A DNA stretch of 53,820 nt from contig JAOABV010000003.1 in NCBI GenBank assembly GCA_026418155.1, positions 1-53,820 of the forward strand. The letters run 5' to 3'. The DNA comes from a candidate division WOR-3 bacterium. Lineage in GTDB: Bacteria > Hydrothermota > Tepidihabitantia > Tepidihabitantales > CAIPLT01. The notes below the pieces were generated by a model, which was not told the DNA's origin, did no database searches, and was given only the letters and a program-made list of their open reading frames with translations. This document shows positions 1 through 8,587 of this stretch, piece after piece; position 1 is the first letter of the stretch, and each line of letters begins with the position of its first letter. The position numbers and the translations under genes are program-made.

Positions 1-95
1 TGCCGAGAGGACCGCAGATTAGACCACCGAAAGGGTCAAGCAAACCACTCAAAACTTCAGTGTTTTTACCATTCTGGTAAATAACAAATTTTCAT
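1..95 (-). other. possible start of a gene that runs off the left edge, apparently frameshifted
   Basis: On the minus strand an ATG at 95-93 is preceded by a GAGAG purine tract. One base out of frame with it, an open frame runs from position 91 to the window edge and reads like protein (LLDPFGGLICGPLG near the edge). Deleting one A from the AAAA run after the ATG would join the two. This could be a decayed start, a sequencing slip in a homopolymer, or chance. The plus strand also has an open frame ending at 78-80. No family is recognised. Confidence 0.2.
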
Positions 96-278
96 TTTTA
101 CTCTCAAAGAATATGCTAATCTTTTAAGTTTACCCGAATCTCTCTAAAAATTGCCCTTATTTCTTAGAAAACGAGAATGATATGTCTGTATTTATTTTAG
201 CAAAATGTCTCCAAGGTATTGATAATATCGCCTGATAAATTTTTATTTATTATCTTAAATAGTATTTATTTCTCTTGA

Positions 279-350
279 TTTTATATATTTTTTTAATAAG
301 ATATTTTATATATTTTTTTTAATAAGATATATATATTTTTTTAATAAGAT
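279..350. repeat. three tandem copies of a ~24-bp AT-rich unit directly upstream of topA
   Basis: The unit is roughly TTTTATATATTTTTTTAATAAGAT and occurs at 279-302, 304-328 and 329-350, with small length changes in the T run. The last copy ends 9 bases before the topA ATG. The rest of 96-278 is AT-rich spacer in which I see no gene. Confidence 0.8.
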
Positions 351-359
351 ATAACACTA

Positions 360-2519
360 ATGAGAAAATCGTCTAAATTGTTAATTGTCGAGTCGCCAAC
401 AAAAGCACATACTATAAAACGGCTATTAAAGGACCGATTTAATGTGCTTTCGTCCAAAGGCCATATTAAGGACTTACCTAAGTCAAAATTAGGTGTTGAT
501 ATTGAACAAGGATTTACACCGCATTACATTACAATTCGCGGTAAGGCGAAAATTATTAATGAACTGAAAAATGCCGCGAAAAAAGCCCAAATAGTTTATT
601 TAGGCTGTGACCCGGACCGCGAAGGTGAAGCAATTGCATTTCATATTGCAGAAGAAATCAGTAAAAACGGTAAAAATATCAACTTCCAAGAAAAGTCACA
701 ATCTAATGGCAAAAATATAAAACGCGTCCTATTCTACGAAATCACGAAAACAGGTATTGAAAAAGGATTAGCCAATCCAACAGAAATTGACCAAAATAAA
801 GTTGCGGCTCATACCGCGCGACGAGTCTTAGACCGATTAGTTGGCTATTTAGTTTCGCCCATATTATGGAAAACTATCCGCGGTGGGTTATCGGCCGGAC
901 GAGTCCAAACCGTTGCCTTAAGATTAATTGTCGAGCGGGAAAGGGAAATTCAGAACTTTATACCCGAAGAATATTGGTTGATAAAAGTAGTGTTTAAGAC
1001 TAAGCATAATGAAGAATTTTCTGCTTTATTAGTAAAAATCGACGGCAAAGAGGAAAAAATCTCCAACGAATCGTCCAGCCAAGCAATTAAAAAAGATTTA
1101 GAGGCTGGTCTCGAATATTTTATATCAAAATTACACTCTTACGAGAAGCACAATAAACCACCACCGCCATTTATCACGGCTACTTTACAACAAGAAGCAT
1201 CACGCAAATTAGGCTTTAGTTCTAAAAAGACAATGTTTATTGCCCAGCAACTTTTTGAGGGAATTAAATTAAAAGATGAAGAAACCGGTCTAATCACTTA
1301 TCCCCGAACTGATTCTTTACGAGTCGCAGAGGAGTTTATTAATAGCACGCGGAATTATATAACAGAAAAATATGGTGACGAATACTTGCCACCAACAGCA
1401 CGAAAATATAAAGACCGCAGTGAAACTCAAGGTGCACACGAAGCAATCCGTCCCACATCTATTCATCGTGAGCCATCAGATATTAAAGCATATCTCACAC
1501 CTGACCAATTCAAACTTTACGATTTAATCTACCGTCGATTTTTGGCATCACAGATGAACGATTCAATTTATCTAATGACCGATGTTGAAGTTGTTGGTGG
1601 TAAATATACTTTTCAAGCCCAAGGTGTAAAACAAAAATTTGCTGGGTTTGAAAAGGTTTATGGTGATGGAGTTTCGGAAAAAGACCTGCCCCTGCTTAAA
1701 AATGGCGACCAGGTATACCTAAAATCAGTTAATCCGGAACAACATTTCACTCAGCCACCGGCGCGTTATTCAGAAGCATCTTTGATTAAAAAACTTCAGA
1801 TTAACGGCATTGGTCGACCCTCAACTTATGCCACAATTGTATCCACGATTATGGAACGAAAATATGTTGAAAAAAAACAAGGTCGACTTTTGCCCACACG
1901 CTTAGGCTTTATTGTCAACGATATTTTAATCTCTGGCTTTGATAATATTTTTGAGGTCGGTTTTACTAAAAAAATGGAAAAGGAATTAGACTTAATTGAA
2001 GCCAATAAAGTAACCTGGCAGAAGGTAATCAATGATTTCTATCTCCCTTTTAAGGAAGACTTAGAAAAGATAAAGAATAAAACTTTGGAAATTAAGCGAA
2101 ATAATATTGAAGAACTTAAAGAAAAATGTCCAGAGTGCGGAAAACCATTGGTCAAACGATGGGGTAGATATGGACAATTTGTTGCTTGCTCGGGTTATCC
2201 TGATTGCAAGTATATCAAAAAAGAAGAAAATAAAGAACCACTAAAATTATTAGACACAAAATGTCCGGAATGCGGAAAACCTTTGACGGAACGCATAAGT
2301 CGATATGGTAAATTCATTGCCTGTTCTGGTTATCCAGAATGCAAATACATTCAACAGACTCCTAAACCAGAGCCGGTTTTGCTTGATGAAAAATGTCCGA
2401 AATGTGGGAAACAATTAGTAGAAAGGAAAGGACGCTTTGGGAAATTCATTGCCTGCTCCGGATATCCTGAGTGCGAATACAAAGCAAAAATAAAAGCAGT
2501 ATCCCGTTCTGACCGTTAA
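360..2519 (+). CDS. topA: DNA topoisomerase I
   Basis: Type IA topoisomerase, which relaxes negative supercoils by nicking and passing single strands. The TOPRIM domain is at the N terminus, with the catalytic Glu at residue 11 (LLIVESPTKA) and the acidic DPDREGE motif near residues 84-90. The active-site Tyr is about residue 314 in ITYPRTDS. The C terminus has three C4 zinc ribbons (CPECGKPL or CPKCGKQL, then ACSGYP) at about residues 590, 632 and 680. At 719 residues it has the usual length and is complete. The ATG at 360 fits the family N terminus. There is no clear Shine-Dalgarno sequence upstream, only the AT-rich tandem repeat. It appears to be transcribed alone, with 500 bases of spacer downstream. 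Confidence 0.98.
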   Translation: MRKSSKLLIVESPTKAHTIKRLLKDRFNVLSSKGHIKDLPKSKLGVDIEQGFTPHYITIRGKAKIINELKNAAKKAQIVYLGCDPDREGEAIAFHIAEEISKNGKNINFQEKSQSNGKNIKRVLFYEITKTGIEKGLANPTEIDQNKVAAHTARRVLDRLVGYLVSPILWKTIRGGLSAGRVQTVALRLIVEREREIQNFIPEEYWLIKVVFKTKHNEEFSALLVKIDGKEEKISNESSSQAIKKDLEAGLEYFISKLHSYEKHNKPPPPFITATLQQEASRKLGFSSKKTMFIAQQLFEGIKLKDEETGLITYPRTDSLRVAEEFINSTRNYITEKYGDEYLPPTARKYKDRSETQGAHEAIRPTSIHREPSDIKAYLTPDQFKLYDLIYRRFLASQMNDSIYLMTDVEVVGGKYTFQAQGVKQKFAGFEKVYGDGVSEKDLPLLKNGDQVYLKSVNPEQHFTQPPARYSEASLIKKLQINGIGRPSTYATIVSTIMERKYVEKKQGRLLPTRLGFIVNDILISGFDNIFEVGFTKKMEKELDLIEANKVTWQKVINDFYLPFKEDLEKIKNKTLEIKRNNIEELKEKCPECGKPLVKRWGRYGQFVACSGYPDCKYIKKEENKEPLKLLDTKCPECGKPLTERISRYGKFIACSGYPECKYIQQTPKPEPVLLDEKCPKCGKQLVERKGRFGKFIACSGYPECEYKAKIKAVSRSDR

Positions 2520-2550
2520 GTCAATTTTTTATTTGTTTTATACTGGATTA

Positions 2551-2590
2551 TTTATTAATAAGATTTTTTATTTATTAATAAGATTTTTTA
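2551..2590. repeat. perfect 2 x 20-bp tandem repeat
   Basis: TTTATTAATAAGATTTTTTA occurs twice head to tail (2551-2570 and 2571-2590), 30 bases after the topA stop codon. It shares the AATAAGAT core with the repeat upstream of topA. Confidence 0.9.
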
Positions 2591-2890
2591 AGTTCGATAT
2601 TTACTTTAATTATTTAAGTTTAAGAAATAGTGGAGTTCATCTGCCCAGTAGGATAGTCCTATTTTTTCTATCCTTTAGACATTGAGATTATCTTCCAATA
2701 ATATTTTTACAGTGCGATATTGTTGCAATATTTTAAGTCTCAGAAAATAATGGAAGTTCTTCTGTGTAATAAGACAATCCAATTATCATTTTATATTTAG
2801 CCAGTTAGAAGTTTTGACTATCTTTTAGAGAAATTTTTACAGTTCGGTATTATTGCTAATATTTTAAGTCTCAGAGGATAGATGCATTCA
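2584..2890. repeat. three decayed copies of a ~75-base element at 120-130-base spacing
   Basis: Copies start near 2584, 2704 and 2834. They share a frame of the form TTTTTA(C)AGTTCGATATT, then a gap, then TTTAAGTCTCAGAAAATA; the first two also share a TGGAAGTTCxTCTG segment. Copies two and three are closest. No reading frame is conserved across them, so they look like spacer duplications rather than a gene. Confidence 0.6.
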
Positions 2891-2898
2891 AAACAGAT

Positions 2899-2934
2899 AT
2901 AAGATCTTGTTTAATAATAAGATCTTGTTTAATA
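2899..2934. repeat. perfect 2 x 18-bp tandem repeat
   Basis: ATAAGATCTTGTTTAATA occurs at 2899-2916 and again at 2917-2934. It is the third independent tandem duplication in the 500-base spacer after topA. Confidence 0.9.
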
Positions 2935-3001
2935 AATCGTAGACTGCCTCGGAAATCGTCTTATGAAAAGAAAGTTATGCTTCATTCTTAGTCATTATCT
3001 C

Positions 3002-3029
3002 TTGACTTTTGAGATATTTTTTTTATGCT
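3002..3029 (+). promoter_or_regulatory. sigma-70 type promoter, probably giving a leaderless mRNA
   Basis: TTGACT at 3002-3007, a 16-base spacer and TATGCT at 3024-3029. The ATG of the following gene begins 7 bases after the -10 box, where transcription would start. Confidence 0.5.
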
Positions 3030-3035
3030 GTTTAT

Positions 3036-4169
3036 ATGGCACATGTTTATACACCAGGTCTTAAAGTAACAGAAAAAACTTTGGTCCGTAAAGAACGCCG
3101 GTTACCCTTAAATGGCGAAGTATTAGTAAATCAAGGACAAACCGTCAAGGGTGAAGATATTGTTGCACGAACTTCATTGCCCGGTGATGTCACGACTGTA
3201 AATGTGGCGGGTTTACTTGGAGTTCCGGCTGAAGATGTTAAATCCTTGATGCTAAAAAAAGTTGGCGACCCAATAAACAAAGACGAAATCTTAGCCCAAT
3301 CCAGAGGATTTTTTGGCATATTTAAATCAACGGTAAAATCACCAATTACAGGCAGTGTTGAGAGTATCTCAGACATTACTGGTCAAGTTATTTTACGAGA
3401 AGCGCCACGGCCAGTTGAAGTTACCGCCTATATTGACGGCGTGGTGTCAGAAATCTTTCCTAATCAAGGAGTAGCAATTGAAACTGAAGCCAGTTTGGTT
3501 CAAGGAATTTTTGGCATTGGCGGCGAAACTCGGGGTGAAATTATAGTTGTTGTTGATAATCCGTCCCAACCGTTAACCCGACAAGATATTGACGAATCTT
3601 GTAAAGACAAAATAGTCATCGGTGGGTCGATAGTTGATTTTGAAACCTTGCAATGGGCACGCGAAATCGGTGCTAAAGGTGTCGTCGTGGGCGGTATTGA
3701 AGACGCTACTCTGAAAAAATTTTTAGGATACGATATCGGTGTTGCGATTACCGGTTCTGAAAAAATCGGCATCACCTTGATGATTACCGAAGGTTTTGGT
3801 AAAATGCGAATGGCTGACCACACATTCCGTTTGCTTAAATCTTTGGCCAATAGAATTGCTTCAATGAATGGTGCCACCCAAATCCGCGCAGGCGTAATTC
3901 GACCCGAACTCATCGTTCCATTGGATAGTAAAAAAATAAGTTCTGAACAAATTAAAAAAGATAGTTCGGCTGATGTCGGTCTACAAATTGGTGATTTAGT
4001 GCGGATAATTCGCGAACCTAATTTTGGTATGATTGGTAAAGTCGTCTCCCTACCGGTTGAATTAACTGAAATCGAAACCGAATCTAAAGTACGAATCTTA
4101 GAACTGGAATTAGAAGACGGTAAAAGAGTCTTTTTACCCAGGGCTAATGTCGAAATTATTGAGAAATGA
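3036..4169 (+). CDS. unknown protein with lipoyl-like barrel region and C-terminal KOW-like segment
   Basis: About 377 residues; I do not recognise a named family. The first ~140 residues are beta-rich with glycine turns (PLNGEVLVNQGQTVKGEDIV, then VKSPITGSVESIS), like the barrel-sandwich part of biotinyl/lipoyl or RnfC/NqrA-type proteins, but no modified lysine motif is seen. A middle alpha/beta part follows (KIVIGGSIVDFETLQWAREIG, then GVVVGGIEDATLKKF). The last ~60 residues contain GLQIGDLVRIIREPNFGMIG, which resembles a KOW/NusG-like beta-barrel. There is no signal peptide, so it is probably cytoplasmic. I chose the ATG at 3036 (MAHVYTPGL) over the TTG at 3009 because it sits at the predicted transcription start. 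It has no operon partner. A role in RNA or translation is conceivable from the KOW part only. Confidence 0.85.
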   Translation: MAHVYTPGLKVTEKTLVRKERRLPLNGEVLVNQGQTVKGEDIVARTSLPGDVTTVNVAGLLGVPAEDVKSLMLKKVGDPINKDEILAQSRGFFGIFKSTVKSPITGSVESISDITGQVILREAPRPVEVTAYIDGVVSEIFPNQGVAIETEASLVQGIFGIGGETRGEIIVVVDNPSQPLTRQDIDESCKDKIVIGGSIVDFETLQWAREIGAKGVVVGGIEDATLKKFLGYDIGVAITGSEKIGITLMITEGFGKMRMADHTFRLLKSLANRIASMNGATQIRAGVIRPELIVPLDSKKISSEQIKKDSSADVGLQIGDLVRIIREPNFGMIGKVVSLPVELTEIETESKVRILELELEDGKRVFLPRANVEIIEK

Positions 4170-4272
4170 AGAATGAGTTGTTCAATTTATCTTTTGCTCA
4201 TTAGCCCTTATCTAAAAGATAGGTGTAAGATTAATTTTAGGCATAAAAAAATAAGAATTGGCTATACATATT

Positions 4273-5202
4273 ATGACATTAAGAAAAAACATTAAATTAA
4301 TTGGAATATTTTTATGCTTAACATTATCTGGGCTTAATGCTAATTATACTGGTTTTCCATCTTTGCTAATTACTCCCAGCGCTCGCGAAAACGCCCTGGC
4401 AGGAACTGGTGTTGCTTGTGCCTATGGTCCTCAGGCAATGTTTATCAACCCAGCCTTAACCAGTGAGTTAAATAGAACTGCAGTTAGTTTTAGTTATACC
4501 AATTGGTTCCTTGATATGTATCAACAGAGTTTATTTGCCGTAAGACCTTTACCAATTATAAATTTAGGACTGGGCATAACCAACTTTAATCACGGTGAAC
4601 TGGAATTAAGACCTAACCAACCAACCGAAACAGAAATTGGTAAATTCTCACCATCAGATTTCAGTTTCTTTCTTAATCTAAGTCGAAAATTAGACGAAAG
4701 GGTGTTATTAGGCATTTCTGGTCGATACTATTATGAAAAGATTTTAGAACATACCGCAACTGGCTATGGTATCGATATTGGATTATTGTTTAAAGTCTGG
4801 CCACGATTCCATATCGGATTTTCCGTAATTAACTTTGGCCGCACGATGTATTTTATTCGCGATGAATTTTGGTTGCCAACCCGATTTTTAACAGGTATTA
4901 ATTATGATTTCACTCTTAAACCCAATATAAAAATTGCTTTGGGTTCGGATTTCTCTTATTTTGTTTATGATAAAAGATTGGAATTTAACTCCGGAGTCGA
5001 AATGCAAATTTTCCAACAATACTTTATCCGTGCTGGGTATAATTTCGCAGACCTGATAGATCGCCGAACAAAAAGTACGCCAAGTTCTATTTCAATGGGA
5101 TTTGGTGTGATAATAAAAAAGATTCGACTGGAATATGCATTTACACCTTACAGTGATGGATTGGATGACACTCACCATTTTTCAATCGGTTTCGGCTATT
5201 AA
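4273..5202 (+). CDS. PorV/PorQ-family outer-membrane beta-barrel protein
   Basis: About 309 residues. The N terminus is a signal peptide (MTLRKN, a hydrophobic stretch, then cleavage near LNA-NYTG). Directly after it comes the family hallmark PSARENALAGTGVA followed by FINPA, then alternating aromatic/hydrophobic strands through to the C terminus, which ends in an aromatic strand (HHFSIGFGY). This is a porin-like barrel of the PorV/PorQ (UPF0164-like) type and argues for an outer membrane. I prefer the ATG at 4273 to the TTG at 4258 because it gives a clean signal peptide. It follows the unknown gene by about 100 bases, so co-transcription is possible. The cargo or partner cannot be told from the sequence. 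A second member lies at 37.8 kb. Confidence 0.85.
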   Translation: MTLRKNIKLIGIFLCLTLSGLNANYTGFPSLLITPSARENALAGTGVACAYGPQAMFINPALTSELNRTAVSFSYTNWFLDMYQQSLFAVRPLPIINLGLGITNFNHGELELRPNQPTETEIGKFSPSDFSFFLNLSRKLDERVLLGISGRYYYEKILEHTATGYGIDIGLLFKVWPRFHIGFSVINFGRTMYFIRDEFWLPTRFLTGINYDFTLKPNIKIALGSDFSYFVYDKRLEFNSGVEMQIFQQYFIRAGYNFADLIDRRTKSTPSSISMGFGVIIKKIRLEYAFTPYSDGLDDTHHFSIGFGY

Positions 5203-5319
5203 TGAGAAATCCGCAATATCTATTAATTTTACATGTTTGTAAATTGCCGAGTCCTTTAACAAATTACAGAAAAATATAAATTATCATGGATTGCTTAAAT
5301 CTAATTTTAAGGTGTTGAT

Positions 5320-6282
5320 ATGGCCGACAATTGGCTGGATTTTGAAAAACCGATTGCAGATATCTATAATCGAATTCAAGAACTTATTCCGTTAAGTGGT
5401 TATGAAGATGAAATTGCGAAGTTGCGGAATCAGGCAGAACGGCTAAAAACAAAGATATATTCTAATCTTACACCTTGGCAAAAAGTATTAATGGCGCGTC
5501 ATCCGTTAAGACCCTATACTCAAGATTATCTCGATTTGATGACCACTGAATTTATTGAATTGGCTGGCGACCGGAGTTATGCGGATGACAAAGCAATTAT
5601 TGCAGGATTGGCAAAACTTGAAGTTGCTGAAAACAATTTTTTGAATTTAGTAATAATCGGAACTCAAAAGGGAAGAGAAACTAAAGAAAAGATTTTAAGA
5701 AATTTTGGCATGCCCCATCCTGAAGGTTACCGCAAAGCCCTGCGGGTAATGAAACTCGCAGAAAAATTTGATTTACCAATTGTAACTTTGGTTGATACTC
5801 CAGGCGCATATCCTGGTGTCGGAGCGGAAGAAAGGGGGCAGGCCGAAGCTATTGCCCGAAATCTTAAGGAAATGGCAGTATTAAGGGTGCCAATTGTTGC
5901 AATAATTACCGGTGAAGGTGGCTCCGGCGGCGCATTAGCGTTAGCCGTCGGTAACCGCGTCTTAATGATGGAATATGCAATCTATTCGGTCATATCTCCA
6001 GAAGGTTGCGCGTCAATACTTTGGCGAGATAGTGATAAAGCCGAAGAAGCCGCAAAAGTATTGAAAATTACTGCCCAAGATTTATTGCAATTTGGCATAA
6101 TTGATGAAATTATTCCGGAACCACTCGGCGGAGCCCACCAAGATTATCGACTGGCTTCTCAATATCTTAAACAAAGCATCATTAAAAATCTTTCCGAATT
6201 AAAAAGTCTGTCAAAAGAAGAGTTAGTGCGTCAAAGAATTGAGAAATTCCAGAACATTGGAATCTACCGTGATCGGGCATAA
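5320..6282 (+). CDS. accA: acetyl-CoA carboxylase carboxyltransferase subunit alpha
   Basis: AccA works with AccD to transfer the carboxyl group from carboxybiotin to acetyl-CoA, the committed step of fatty acid synthesis. The 320-residue length is normal. Family features are the N-terminal helical part, ARHPLRPYTQDYL and ELAGDRSYADD near residues 55-90, and the crotonase-fold core with TLVDTPGAYPGVGAEERGQ and ITGEGGSGGALALAVG (about residues 150-215). It is preceded by an AAGGTG ribosome site 5 bases before the ATG. It is followed after 17 bases by era, so the two form an operon. No accD is in the window. Confidence 0.97.
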   Translation: MADNWLDFEKPIADIYNRIQELIPLSGYEDEIAKLRNQAERLKTKIYSNLTPWQKVLMARHPLRPYTQDYLDLMTTEFIELAGDRSYADDKAIIAGLAKLEVAENNFLNLVIIGTQKGRETKEKILRNFGMPHPEGYRKALRVMKLAEKFDLPIVTLVDTPGAYPGVGAEERGQAEAIARNLKEMAVLRVPIVAIITGEGGSGGALALAVGNRVLMMEYAIYSVISPEGCASILWRDSDKAEEAAKVLKITAQDLLQFGIIDEIIPEPLGGAHQDYRLASQYLKQSIIKNLSELKSLSKEELVRQRIEKFQNIGIYRDRA

Positions 6283-6299
6283 GTAATTAATTTGAATCA

Positions 6300-7178
6300 A
6301 TGGAACATAAATGCGGTTATGTAGCAATTTTAGGTCGCCCCAATGTCGGTAAATCAACTCTCCTTAATGCACTTTTAAATTTTAAACTTTCCATTGTCAC
6401 GCCCAAACCCCAGACCACTCGCAATAAGATTTTAGGTATCCTTAACGCTGAAGATTATCAGATAATTTTTATCGATACGCCTGGTATTTTGAAACCACAA
6501 TATACCTTGCAACGATTAATGCAAAAAGAAATTACCTCTGCAGTCTCAACTGCTGACTTGTTTTTGATTGTAGTTGAACCTTTTTTACCGCCGAATGAAG
6601 AAGAGGTATCCCTGATTAAAAAAGTCAGTTCTTACCCGATGATTCTGGCAATCAATAAAATTGACTGTGTTGACAAACCTTCTTTATTACCAATTATTGA
6701 TGCATATCAGAAATTTCCTTTTCGAGAAATTCATCCCATCTCGGCGCTTAATCAAGATGGCATCGAAGACCTAAAGAAAAGCATTGTTAATAATTTGCCT
6801 TATGCGGAGCCATTCTATCCCAAAGACCAACTGAGCGAGAAACCTGAACGATTTTTTATTGCCGAATTAATTCGAGAAACAATATTTACTCAATATGGTG
6901 AAGAAATCCCTTATTCAACTATTGTTGAAATCGAGGAGGTTAAAGAACGGGAAACGGGAAAAACTTATATTCGAGCGATAATTTATGTTCAAAAGCCAAC
7001 CCAGCGAGCAATTATCCTTGGTAAAGACGGAAACGCTATAAAAAAATTAGGCAGTACCGCCAGAAAAAAAATTGAACAGTTTTTAAATAAACCGGTATAT
7101 TTGGAATTAATAGTAAAAGTCAAAGAAGACTGGCGTGATAACGAATCTTTTATTAAAGATATTCTCTATAAAATATAA
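6300..7178 (+). CDS. era: GTPase Era
   Basis: Era is a GTPase that binds the 3' end of 16S rRNA and assists assembly of the small ribosomal subunit. The GTPase motifs are G1 GRPNVGKST near residue 13, G3 DTPG near 60 and G4 NKID near 118. The C-terminal KH domain carries the signature AIILGKDGNAIKKLG. The 292-residue length is typical. It has no clear Shine-Dalgarno sequence and is 17 bases behind accA. The 3' end (GATATTCTCTATAAAATATAA) is partly duplicated in the spacer around 7253-7283. Confidence 0.97.
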   Translation: MEHKCGYVAILGRPNVGKSTLLNALLNFKLSIVTPKPQTTRNKILGILNAEDYQIIFIDTPGILKPQYTLQRLMQKEITSAVSTADLFLIVVEPFLPPNEEEVSLIKKVSSYPMILAINKIDCVDKPSLLPIIDAYQKFPFREIHPISALNQDGIEDLKKSIVNNLPYAEPFYPKDQLSEKPERFFIAELIRETIFTQYGEEIPYSTIVEIEEVKERETGKTYIRAIIYVQKPTQRAIILGKDGNAIKKLGSTARKKIEQFLNKPVYLELIVKVKEDWRDNESFIKDILYKI

Positions 7179-8054
7179 GATATTCTGCAAAGATAAAATG
7201 AAATAAGATCTTTCTTTATAAGCATAAGATATTCATGATAGATGATAGATACAAGATATTCTCTATAGATTTTATAAAATATTCTTGGGGAATATAAGAT
7301 AAACTTTAAAAACAAATTCAATTTAGAACTATAACTTTAAGTAATTTATATTATAAACGATAAAATCAAATAACAGATTATTCTACTAAACGTCGAATAA
7401 CAATATTTCGGCTACGACATACAATTTTAGAATTTAGTCAAACTCATTCAAATGTTGCCAAGATAATTATCAAGTTAAATACAAATAACATTATAAATTA
7501 TCTCGTTAAATTATTCTAATTATAAATAATAAAACATGGCGTAGAATCTCTTACAATCGGATTCTCATATAAATATGTAATATGCCTAGGCTCTGAAATG
7601 AGCACCGGGCAAAGTAAAGTTCGTTTCACCGCATAAATTATTTTAGGGTCTCATACTTTAAAAGGGCGATCTCAAACTCATGATTTTTTAAAAGGTAAAG
7701 TTCATCCCAACATTTCACTCGTTCAGAATTACGAGATATATGTATCCTCATTATTGTTAAATTTTAGTTTAAAACTAAATTTTATGATCTTAATCTTCTT
7801 TAATAATGTTATTTTTGAGTTCCGATATCTAACATCAAGTTCGAAATATTTATTTGTATATTTTATGAATATCTATCTATTCACTAATATCTTTTTATTG
7901 CTCTTAAGAATCTCATTCAATATGAATTGCCTTTAACATTTAAATCTTACCACAAGAAAATAATTTTGTTAAATAAGTCTTGCAATGTATTCCACAATAA
8001 ATAATTGATATGAATGCTCAATTTTTATTTTAGATATTGCAATTTTCTCCAACC
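7179..8054. other. 876-base spacer with decayed short repeats; no supported gene
   Basis: Very AT-rich. From 7174 to 7310 the string ATAAGATATTC and variants recur, including a second copy of the end of era. Between about 7560 and 7740 the composition is less AT-rich and words such as GTAAAGTTC, CTCATxxTTTxAAAAGG and TTTCAC appear twice, as in a decayed tandem duplication. The only longer open frame (7754-7936) is low-complexity Phe/Leu/Asn and is not credible. Confidence 0.6.
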
Positions 8055-8082
8055 TTGACAAATTAGGTTATAAAGATATAAT
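8055..8082 (+). promoter_or_regulatory. sigma-70 type promoter of the ferritin/redox island
   Basis: TTGACA at 8055-8060, a 16-base spacer and TATAAT at 8077-8082, both full consensus. It would give a leader of about 50 bases that ends in the Shine-Dalgarno sequence of the ferritin gene. No obvious PerR- or Fur-type palindrome is visible next to it. Confidence 0.7.
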
Positions 8083-8139
8083 TTTATTGTATAAAATTAT
8101 ATATTATTAGATAAATCTATTTAGTGGAAAGGAGCCGAT

Positions 8140-8559
8140 ATGGCAAGCAAGCAATTAATGGATATGTTAAATAAAGCCATTGCCCGAGAATTGCAAGTTG
8201 CAATTCAATATATGTGGCAACATGTGCAGTGGAAAGGTGTTAAAGCCTTTGCCGTGAAAGATGAACTGAAAGCAATCGCCATTACAGAAATGAAACATGC
8301 GGAAGCAATTGCCGAACGATTAAACTATTTGGGCGGAATTCCTACAACAAAACCAGAACCAATTTTTGTGGGCACAACCTTAAAACAGATGATTACTCAA
8401 GACAAAAAAGATGAGGAAGGCGCGGTCAAATTATATAAAGAGATAATCGCAATGGCAGAAAAAGAAGGCGATATTACAACTAAGAAAATGTTTGAAGGCA
8501 TTTTAGCCGACGAAGAAGAACACCTTGATACATTTATTGGATTATTAGAAGAAATATAA
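8140..8559 (+). CDS. ferritin-like / bacterioferritin-type protein
   Basis: 139-residue four-helix-bundle protein for iron storage or peroxide detoxification. Likely di-iron ligands are Glu17 (ARELQ), Glu50 and His53 (EMKHAE), Glu93 or Glu101, and the cluster Glu125-Glu127 with His128 (DEEEH). It is somewhat shorter than a classical bacterioferritin, and a methionine haem ligand is not evident, so a non-haem ferritin or Dps-like cage is possible. A strong AAGGAG ribosome site lies 6 bases before the ATG. It is the first gene of a run of six redox genes with a consensus promoter. Confidence 0.9.
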   Translation: MASKQLMDMLNKAIARELQVAIQYMWQHVQWKGVKAFAVKDELKAIAITEMKHAEAIAERLNYLGGIPTTKPEPIFVGTTLKQMITQDKKDEEGAVKLYKEIIAMAEKEGDITTKKMFEGILADEEEHLDTFIGLLEEI

Positions 8560-8587
8560 TATTTCGAAAAATTTTACAGGAGCAATA

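Noticed and set aside
7754-7936. 60-codon open frame in the era-ferritin spacer
   Set aside because: Composed almost only of Phe, Leu, Ile and Asn from very AT-rich DNA, no ribosome site, no family features.
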